A stretch of 64,000 nt of DNA from the NCBI RefSeq assembly GCF_029953265.1, contig NZ_JASBAO010000001.1:1203501-1267500 (forward strand), in the 5' to 3' direction. The DNA is from Commensalibacter oyaizuii. GTDB lineage: Bacteria; Pseudomonadota; Alphaproteobacteria; Acetobacterales; Acetobacteraceae. Under the pieces are notes generated by a model that was not told the DNA's origin, did not search any database, and was given only the letters and a program-made list of their open reading frames with translations. The position numbers and the translations under genes are program-made. This document shows positions 55,861-64,000 of the stretch, in pieces (position 1 is the first letter of the stretch; every line of letters starts with the position of its first letter).

Positions 55861-56625
55861 TTACCAGCAACAAAAACCGCCATCGACCAGCAAATTCACG
55901 CCAGTACAAAATGATGCGGCCTCTGATAATAAGAAAATTGTAGGCCCCGCCATTTCATCGGGATCTGCAATACGTTGCATTGGTGTTTCAGAGACAAATT
56001 GCTTCATCTGATTGACCATTTCAGGACGGGTATTCATTGGTGTTGCTGTATATCCTGGGCTAATTGCATTAACGCGCACCCCTTTTTCTGCCCATTCCAT
56101 TGCCATACTTTTAGTCATGTGAATAACTGCTGCTTTGGCAGAATTATAATGTGCCTGCATTAACCCGCGATTAACAATAACACCAGACATAGACGCAATA
56201 TTGACAATTGCCCCTTTGCCATTTTTTAACATAATTCTGGCTTCTGCCTGACAAGACAAAAATACACCTTTAACATTAATATCATACAGACGTTGCCATT
56301 GTTCCAAATCCATTTCCTCGGCAGGATTAGCATTAGCAATCCCAGCCGCATTGACTGCCAAAGATAGGTCGCCTAACTTTTGATCTGTTGTTTGTACGGC
56401 CTTATTAATATCGTCTGGATTGGTAACATCCCCTGTTAATGCAATCGCTTTGCGTCCAATTTTTTCAATTTCGGTAATCGTGTCCGCCAACCCCTTGCTA
56501 TTGGGTAAATCAAAACACCCAACATTTGCGCCTGCTTTGGCAAGATTAATAGCAATTCTTTGTCCAATTCCGCTGCCAGCACCTGTTACAAAAGCATTTT
56601 GACCTGCAAGAGAGAAAAGTTCCAT
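55861..56625 (-). CDS. SDR family polyol/sugar dehydrogenase
   Basis: A 254-residue short-chain dehydrogenase with TGAGSGIGQRIAINLA cofactor motif, the NAG motif (AVNAAGIANA), catalytic Ser in IASMSGVIV and YxxxK (HYNSAKAAVIHM). The aspartate in CFDLPN suggests NAD preference. Sequence is of the type of arabinitol and xylitol dehydrogenases. Start at MELFSLAGQN, with AAGGAA 8 nt upstream; an outer in-frame start would overlap the kinase gene. It probably oxidises the imported polyol to a ketose. Confidence 0.88.
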   Translation of the reverse strand: MELFSLAGQNAFVTGAGSGIGQRIAINLAKAGANVGCFDLPNSKGLADTITEIEKIGRKAIALTGDVTNPDDINKAVQTTDQKLGDLSLAVNAAGIANANPAEEMDLEQWQRLYDINVKGVFLSCQAEARIMLKNGKGAIVNIASMSGVIVNRGLMQAHYNSAKAAVIHMTKSMAMEWAEKGVRVNAISPGYTATPMNTRPEMVNQMKQFVSETPMQRIADPDEMAGPTIFLLSEAASFCTGVNLLVDGGFCCW

Positions 56626-56648
56626 GATTTTATTCCTTTTGATATATA

Positions 56649-58130
56649 TTAAGCAGAATATAAACAACGGGATTGATTAACAGCTTTATGCCATTTTCCC
56701 ATGTTGATATTTTGTTTATCTTGCCCTGGTTTAGGCTCAAATAAATCATAAGCTCTGTTTAATTTATCCAAGCCCGCTTGGGTCCAAACTTCTTTGGTTA
56801 GACCTGCCATATACGCAACACCCAAAGCCGATAATTCAGGTCTTTCAGCCCTAAATACTGAACAACCCAATATTTGCGCCTGCAACTGCATCAGTCCATC
56901 ATGACTTGTTGGTCCACCATCTACGAAAAGCTGATGAATGTCACCTACGTTACGACGAATGGCATTGACCACATCTGCGACTTGATAAACGACACTTTCA
57001 ATTGTAGCTCTAGCCAAAGTCTGCCTGCTGGTTCCAAGGGTTAAATTGGTAATCAAACCAACAGCCTTTTCATCCCACCAAGGAGCACCAAGCCCCCCAA
57101 AACCAGGAATCAAGGCTACATCATCACTTTGACCCGCCATACCCAGTTCAACCAGATCAGTCACAGAAATATCTAATATACCTGCCATCCATCGTAATGT
57201 TGCGCCTAAAGAGCGGATATTACCTTCTGCTGCATATGCAATATTATCCCCAGTCTTCCAACCAATCGTTAAGCATAGACCTGAATGAAGTTCATCGTCT
57301 TTACGGATTAACCCCATAATCGAGGACCCCGTGCCATAAGTTGCCTTAACTTGCCCAATATTAAACGCTTGGTGACCAAATAATGCAGAGTGACTGTCAC
57401 CCATTACTGCTCCGACAGGAATTCTTAATGGCCCCAAAGACTGTTTAATCTCTTTAGGAAAAGGTCCGTTCGACGCTATAATCTTAGGTAAACATAATTT
57501 TGGCACATTAAACAAAGCCAATAAATCACTATCCCAATCACAATGATGAACATTCATCATCTGGGTTCGTGATGCATTTCCTGCTTCAATCAGATGTTCA
57601 CCATAAATTTGAAATAATAACCAAGAATCAATTGTTCCAAGGCATAACTCGCCATTAAGGGTGCGTTTACGATCTTTATCATAATGATCAAGGAGCCATT
57701 TTGCCTTTGACGCAGAAAACATTGGGTCCAACGGCAATCCTGTTAATTGCTTGACCTGTTGCTTGACCGCTTCATCATCACATTCGGAAGGCAAATCGAT
57801 TTGACGTTGATCTTGCCAAGAAATCAATGGATGCAAAGGCTTACCTGTTTGACGGTCCCATAACAATAAGGACTCCCTTTGCGTGCTAAGACCAGCAACA
57901 ATAATATCTGTCGCCAAATAACTATCAAATAGCTTGGCAAGCGTTTTCGTAACGGCCTTGCCAACACTTTCCCAAATTTCGTTGGCATCTTGCTCTACGT
58001 GACCTGCATAAGGATGTGTTTCACTAATTTCGACCTTAGCACAGGCAATAATTTTACCTTTATAATCGACAATGACACACTTTGTGGAGCTACTGCCTTG
58101 ATCGATGGCCAGAACCAATGGGTCACCCAT
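56649..58130 (-). CDS. FGGY family carbohydrate kinase
   Basis: A 493-residue sugar kinase with the FGGY fold: N-terminal phosphate loop LAIDQGSSSTKCVIVD, LSTQRESLLLWDR and WQDQR like glycerol kinases, GAVMGDSHSALFG, TYGTGSSIMG and the adenosine motif FVDGGPTSHDGLMQLQAQILG. It phosphorylates a polyol or ketose, but which one is not clear: glycerol-kinase-like in its start, yet next to a split transketolase and SDR. The gene sits 4 bp after the transketolase C-subunit stop and 23 bp before the SDR. Confidence 0.88.
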   Translation of the reverse strand: MGDPLVLAIDQGSSSTKCVIVDYKGKIIACAKVEISETHPYAGHVEQDANEIWESVGKAVTKTLAKLFDSYLATDIIVAGLSTQRESLLLWDRQTGKPLHPLISWQDQRQIDLPSECDDEAVKQQVKQLTGLPLDPMFSASKAKWLLDHYDKDRKRTLNGELCLGTIDSWLLFQIYGEHLIEAGNASRTQMMNVHHCDWDSDLLALFNVPKLCLPKIIASNGPFPKEIKQSLGPLRIPVGAVMGDSHSALFGHQAFNIGQVKATYGTGSSIMGLIRKDDELHSGLCLTIGWKTGDNIAYAAEGNIRSLGATLRWMAGILDISVTDLVELGMAGQSDDVALIPGFGGLGAPWWDEKAVGLITNLTLGTSRQTLARATIESVVYQVADVVNAIRRNVGDIHQLFVDGGPTSHDGLMQLQAQILGCSVFRAERPELSALGVAYMAGLTKEVWTQAGLDKLNRAYDLFEPKPGQDKQNINMGKWHKAVNQSRCLYSA

Positions 58131-58134
58131 AATG

Positions 58135-59079
58135 TTACCTCACTAATTCATAAGCTGACTTGACAATATTTTCGACACTAAGCCCAAAATGATCCAATAA
58201 AAAAGAGGCGGAACCTGTGGGTGCAAAATGTGATACTCCCAAAATTCGCATTTTAGTTGGATGATGCTCTACTACCACTTCTGCAACTGCCGCACCTAAT
58301 CCCCCTGTTGTAATGGCTTCTTCCATTGTTACAATACCACGTGTTTCGCTGGCAGCAGCAAGTATGGCCTCTTTATCAAGTGGATTAATCGTATGAATAT
58401 TCAAAACTCGCGTCGAAATACCTTGCTCTTCAAGTATGGATGAGGCCTCTAATGCACGAGACACTAAAATACCTGTTGTAATTAATGTGACATCTTTCCC
58501 TTTTTTTAGCACCAATGCCTTGCCCACTTCAAAAGGCGAATGTTCTGGTGTAGTTTTAGGAATTTTAAAACGATTCACACGCATATAAACTGGTTTATTT
58601 GCCTTGGCCGCCCACAGAATAGCATCCTTGGTTTGCTTAGGATCAGCAGGGCTAAGCAATGTAATGTCTGTTAGTGCTCTTATCCAAGAAAAATCTTCAA
58701 TTGAATGATGGGTTGGCCCCAATTCTCCGTACGATACTCCTGGACTTTGCGCACATAAGATAACTGGATACATATTATAAGCGACATCAGCCTTAACCTG
58801 TTCCAAAGCACGACCACTTAAAAATGGTCCAGCGCAACTAACAAATGGAATAAAACCGCTATTGGCTAATCCTGCTGCAACCCCGATCATATTTTGTTCA
58901 GCAATACCAACGTTGATTAAACGATCTGGAAATTCTTTTTTAAAATCGTTTAGGTTAGAAGAACCAACAGAATCATTACAAACAACGACAATACGTTCGT
59001 TTTGACGTGCCAATTCTATCAAAGTTTCAGCAAAGATTTTCCGACAATCAAATGTTTCTTGTTGAAGTGAAGATGTCAT
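58135..59079 (-). CDS. Transketolase, C-terminal subunit
   Basis: A 314-residue protein equal to the pyrimidine-binding and C-terminal domains of transketolase. It shows the GIAEQNMIGVAAGLANSGFIPFV pyrimidine-site glutamate, GPTHHSIEDF and TMEEAITTGGLGAAVAEVV. It must pair with the N-terminal subunit encoded just upstream, whose TGA overlaps its ATG (ATGA). Split transketolases of this type serve special sugar pathways, for example apulose-4-phosphate and sulfosugar breakdown, but pentose-phosphate substrates are equally possible. Confidence 0.92.
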   Translation of the reverse strand: MTSSLQQETFDCRKIFAETLIELARQNERIVVVCNDSVGSSNLNDFKKEFPDRLINVGIAEQNMIGVAAGLANSGFIPFVSCAGPFLSGRALEQVKADVAYNMYPVILCAQSPGVSYGELGPTHHSIEDFSWIRALTDITLLSPADPKQTKDAILWAAKANKPVYMRVNRFKIPKTTPEHSPFEVGKALVLKKGKDVTLITTGILVSRALEASSILEEQGISTRVLNIHTINPLDKEAILAAASETRGIVTMEEAITTGGLGAAVAEVVVEHHPTKMRILGVSHFAPTGSASFLLDHFGLSVENIVKSAYELVR

Positions 59080-59924
59080 GAGTGGGTTAACTCCTTAATA
59101 GCTTGAACATTTTGCTCAGCGGAAGGAACCTTGTGATGCCATTCCACTCTATTTTCAATAAAGGAAACCCCTTTTCCTTTAATTGTATTGGCAATGATGA
59201 CTTTTGGTTTTCCTGTAAACGGTGCGTCCATAACCTCCAATAACTCTTGAAAATTATGACCATCAAGTTCATACGCATCCCACCCAAAAGAGCGCCATTT
59301 ATCTGGCAAAGGGTCAAGAGCATTTGTATCTTCGGTGCCTGCACCTTGTTGCAAACGATTACGATCAACAATAGCCATCAGATTTTCAAGTTTACGATGT
59401 CCCGCATACATAGCAGCCTCCCAATTAGAGCCTTCTTGCAGTTCCCCATCACCCAATACAACAAAAGTTCTGCATGTTTTTTTCGCCAGTTTGGCACCTG
59501 TCGCACAGCCAACACCAATTGGTAGTCCATGCCCTAATGGACCTGTATTGGCTTCAATACCAGCAAGTTTACGACGATTGGGATGTCCCCCTAAAAAGGA
59601 TAATGGCTGCATAAACTCACCAAGTTGTTCATGCTTAAAATAGCCTGCTTTGGCCATTACGGAATATAAAGCTGCCGAACAATGCCCCTTTGACAAAATG
59701 AATCTGTCTCTATCAGCCCAATGTGGTTCTTGTGACTTATAATTCATCACGCCAAAAAATAAAGAAACTAAAATATCCGTGACAGAAAAATCCCCCCCAA
59801 TATGCCCCATTTTTGCCGCCGCTATAGTATTCACAATATCAATACGAATTTCAGCAGCAATTTGACTTAATTTCAGCAGGCGATCTTTGTCATTCTTACC
59901 CAAAACCCCTTGCATACCAGTCAT
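59076..59924 (-). CDS. Transketolase, N-terminal thiamine-diphosphate-binding subunit
   Basis: A 282-residue protein carrying the thiamine diphosphate/metal site of transketolase (VVLGDGELQEGSNWEAAMYAGHRKLENLMAIVDRNRLQ) and catalytic histidine in SKGHCSAALYSVMA and GPLGHGLPIGVG. It is the first gene of the operon and overlaps the C-subunit gene by 4 bp. GGAAGGTG lies 7 nt before the ATG. It transfers a two-carbon ketol unit, cutting a phosphorylated ketose into shorter sugar phosphates. Confidence 0.93.
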   Translation of the reverse strand: MTGMQGVLGKNDKDRLLKLSQIAAEIRIDIVNTIAAAKMGHIGGDFSVTDILVSLFFGVMNYKSQEPHWADRDRFILSKGHCSAALYSVMAKAGYFKHEQLGEFMQPLSFLGGHPNRRKLAGIEANTGPLGHGLPIGVGCATGAKLAKKTCRTFVVLGDGELQEGSNWEAAMYAGHRKLENLMAIVDRNRLQQGAGTEDTNALDPLPDKWRSFGWDAYELDGHNFQELLEVMDAPFTGKPKVIIANTIKGKGVSFIENRVEWHHKVPSAEQNVQAIKELTHS

Positions 59925-60525
59925 CTAATCACCTTCCAATAACCAATCAATTTTAATATATGAATATTTATTCACTAAATGATATTTTATTCATATGTAA
60001 ATATGATGTTCTTTTAATGAATTGGTCAAGAAAATATCTAATATGTAACGATTTTGTGAATTTATGGCATAATCTACTTCATACATAGACAAGCTATCTT
60101 TAGTAAAAAAACAAGCTAAGCTTGCCAATTTACAAAAGCCTTTTTGTACAAATCAAAAACACTTTAAAAATCGCTATATAAGTTAATTAATGATTATTTA
60201 CGTTGTATGATCAACCACTATGTTAACTAAACAAAAGATCAAACATTAAGGATTATCCTGATTAGTAGCAGTCTGTAATTTTTAACAGATTAAAGAAGTG
60301 CCATTTATTAGCATTCCACTCTTTAAATCGTTTACCAAAATATTCTATACAACATTTGACTGTAGATTAAATTTATAAATGGCATTAAAGTTTTGTACTA
60401 ATTTAATATAAAACCGTCCTATACCTTTAATAACGTATTTATAATCAAATCTAGAACTAGGAGGCCTGATGGGGTAATGGTATTCTCTGACACTATGAAT
60501 AGTTTATTTTAACTTAAAAGCGCAC
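59925..60525. promoter_or_regulatory. Divergent polyol-operon/SorC regulator intergenic region
   Basis: A 601-bp AT-rich region between the transketolase operon (minus) and the SorC-type regulator gene (plus). Close to the transketolase start, ATATGAATA (59958-59966), TATTCA (59969-59974) and TATTCATAT (59988-59996) form overlapping inverted repeats that may be regulator sites. Another inverted repeat TACAAAA / TTTTGTA lies at 60131-60148. AGGAGG followed by ATG GGG TAA at about 60459-60477 forms a two-codon leader before the regulator gene. No larger coding sequence is seen. Confidence 0.5.
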
Positions 60526-61500
60526 ATGACAACCACAGACGAATTAAGATTTATTGCCAGAGTAGCCCGAATGTACTACCTCGACAATATGAAACAACCT
60601 GATATTTCTAAACAATTGTACATTTCACAGGCAACAGTATCACGTTTGTTAAAAAAAGCGGTGGCAAAAAATATTGTACAAATTTCAATTAACGAACCAG
60701 AAAATACGTTTTTAGAACTGGAAGAACAAATTAAAGAATATTTTAATTTATCAGGGGTTATTATTGCTGCTTGTGAACAAGATCAAGAAGATCAGATTAT
60801 TTTACGTATAGGACAGGCCGCAGCCCAGTTTTTTTCCACAACAATGCAACAAAATGAAGTTATTGGTATTTCATCTTGGAGTGAATCTTTACTCAGTATG
60901 GTTAATCATTTACACCATAATTTCAAAGTATCAGCAAGAAAAATTATTCAAATTCAAGGGGGGATTGGCAGCCCGACAGCAAAAAAACATGCCTCTATAT
61001 TGAGTTCAACGCTTGCTAAAATTACTCGCGCGGAACTAGTCTTACTACCAGCACAAGGGATTTTTGGCTCAACAAAAGCTAGAACGATTTTAATGAATGA
61101 TCCTTACGTCAAAGCTACACTGTCTCAATTCAAAGAAATCACTATGGCACTCGTTGGTATTGGCCCTATTTCACTAACTAAATTGCTCGCTGACAGTGGC
61201 AACATCCTAACCGAAGCAGAAATGACAACAATTACACAAAAACAAGCCGTCGGTGATATTTGCTTGCATTTTTATGACAATAAAGGAACTCCTTTAAAAA
61301 CCGCTATCGATCAACGAGTTATTGGAATTACACTAGAACAGCTTAAAAAAATCCCTAGGGTCATCGGCGTTGCTGGGGGGAAAAATAAAACTGATGCTAT
61401 CCTTGGTGCACTATACGGACGTTTAGTCAATGTTTTAGTTACCGACCAATATACAGCAATGCGTATCATTCGAAGAATTACACCTAAAATACAATTATAA
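60526..61500 (+). CDS. SorC/DeoR-type transcriptional regulator
   Basis: A 324-residue regulator with N-terminal winged helix-turn-helix (RMYYLDNMKQPDISKQLYISQATVSRLLKKAV) and a SorC-type sugar-phosphate-binding C-terminal domain (QGGIGSPTAKKHASIL, ALVGIGPISLTKLL, IGVAGGKNKTDAILGALYGRLVNVLVTDQYTA). Proteins of this type respond to phosphorylated sugars. It points away from the polyol operon and probably controls it and itself. The ATG has no strong ribosome binding site, but a strong one for a two-codon leader lies about 55 bp upstream. Confidence 0.92.
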   Translation: MTTTDELRFIARVARMYYLDNMKQPDISKQLYISQATVSRLLKKAVAKNIVQISINEPENTFLELEEQIKEYFNLSGVIIAACEQDQEDQIILRIGQAAAQFFSTTMQQNEVIGISSWSESLLSMVNHLHHNFKVSARKIIQIQGGIGSPTAKKHASILSSTLAKITRAELVLLPAQGIFGSTKARTILMNDPYVKATLSQFKEITMALVGIGPISLTKLLADSGNILTEAEMTTITQKQAVGDICLHFYDNKGTPLKTAIDQRVIGITLEQLKKIPRVIGVAGGKNKTDAILGALYGRLVNVLVTDQYTAMRIIRRITPKIQL

Positions 61501-61705
61501 TTTAAGTTATCGAAGAGCATAAAGTTTTATTTTTTAGGAATGCAATAATTAATTATCTAACTATACGTTTAGACATATAACATTTTAACATACAGTTTAG
61601 TGGTTTCGGCTTCTGGTCTTCGAGCTAAGCAATTTAAGAATTTTTATAAAACTTGATTATTTTTTATGAGGGCCAATTCCCACTTTTTTGACACATGCTT
61701 TATAA
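61501..61705. other. Intergenic region after the regulator gene and rRNA operon
   Basis: An AT-rich gap between the regulator stop and the 3' end of tRNA-fMet. Both transcripts converge here, so terminators are expected, but I see no clear hairpin with a T-run. Confidence 0.35.
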
Positions 61706-61782
<77 letters not shown>

Positions 61783-62056
61783 TTGGGTGTATATGCCTGA
61801 GTGATTTGGGTTCATAAGTTTTCCCAATGGCATATAGGTAACTGAGTTATTTTTTAGATGGTGAGCTCAGTTATATTATAGATCTGAATTGCGCTAAATT
61901 GTTAATGAAGGCTTATTCAGATGGTTAATTTTTTTAATCATTAATGGAATAATTATTAATGAAGATTGATATTTATAATCCGTGAGTGGATGCTGGTTAA
62001 TTGATGGTGATTAACGTGTTGGATTATAGTGTAATTTTTAAATGGGTATATTAGAA

Positions 62057-62175
62057 GACCTGGCGGCGACCTACTTTCCCATGCCTTAAGACATAGTATC
62101 ATGGGCGCTGGGGGTTTTCACGGCCGAGTTCGGGATGGGATCGGGTGGTTCACTCCCCGCCATTGCCACCAGGTC
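62057..62175 (-). rRNA. rrf: 5S ribosomal RNA
   Basis: About 119 nt with the expected 5S features: complementary ends GACCTGGC and GCCACCAGGTC, CCATGCCTTAAG-type loop region and the conserved CCGAGTTCGGGATGGGA stretch. Flanking sequences GGGTATATTAGA and TCTAATATACCC pair to extend the terminal stem for processing. Exact mature ends are estimated to a few nucleotides. Confidence 0.95.
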
Positions 62176-62279
62176 ATCTAATATACCCTTTTGTTTATTG
62201 GTATTGTGAGTTTATGGTTGGTTAATTTGATTGGATAGTTTTATAAGAGTGACTGATATGAGTGTATGTGTGTTTAGTA

Positions 62280-64000
<1,721 letters not shown>

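Overview
This 64 kb window looks like chromosomal DNA of a low-GC alphaproteobacterium of the Acetobacteraceae, most plausibly a Commensalibacter-like insect-gut symbiont. Three observations suggest this: AT-rich DNA with otherwise alphaproteobacterial genes, a 23S-5S-tRNA-fMet rRNA operon order, and Hint-domain and strand-loop-strand surface proteins with a TibC-like heptosyltransferase. The genus is inferred from familiarity, not from a search.

Layout. Positions 1-6140 (minus strand) carry housekeeping genes: prfA (edge), hisS, ispG, rodZ, a nitronate-monooxygenase-like flavoprotein and lysC; ubiG diverges. Positions 7142-23556 (minus) hold the most distinctive block: a 1498-residue beta-helical protein ending in a Hint domain, an AMP-ligase homologue, a complete highly reducing type I PKS, a fatty acyl-AMP ligase with its own ACP, and an O-heptosyltransferase. 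Positions 23684-29134 (minus) are mostly housekeeping (DUF2147, grxC, comF, yjbQ, trpS, FKBP, argG). A plus-strand two-gene islet (dehydrogenase and EctD-like dioxygenase, 29326-30973) interrupts this run. Then follow a methyltransferase, phosphoglucomutase and galU, a second Hint protein with AIDA-type repeats (34485-36554), a malic enzyme, tRNA-Leu, lipB and a LolA-like lipoprotein. Positions 40803-44396 (plus) carry a J-domain protein with cobS and cobT.

Positions 44446-48715 carry a GMC oxidoreductase and two tandem aminotransferases. From about 48966 to 61500 lies a sugar or polyol region: a glycosyltransferase/DUF4432 fusion, an OprB-type porin, a RbtT/DalT-type permease, an SDR, an FGGY kinase, a split transketolase and a divergent SorC regulator. 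Read together, the enzymes could import a polyol, oxidise it to a ketose, phosphorylate it and cleave it by ketol transfer. The window closes with tRNA-fMet, 5S and most of a 23S rRNA gene on the minus strand.

The best candidate for an undescribed system is the PKS/FAAL/heptosyltransferase/Hint block. It may build a glycosylated surface protein whose Hint domain attaches a lipid made next door, in the manner of Hedgehog. This is a hypothesis from gene content and motifs only.
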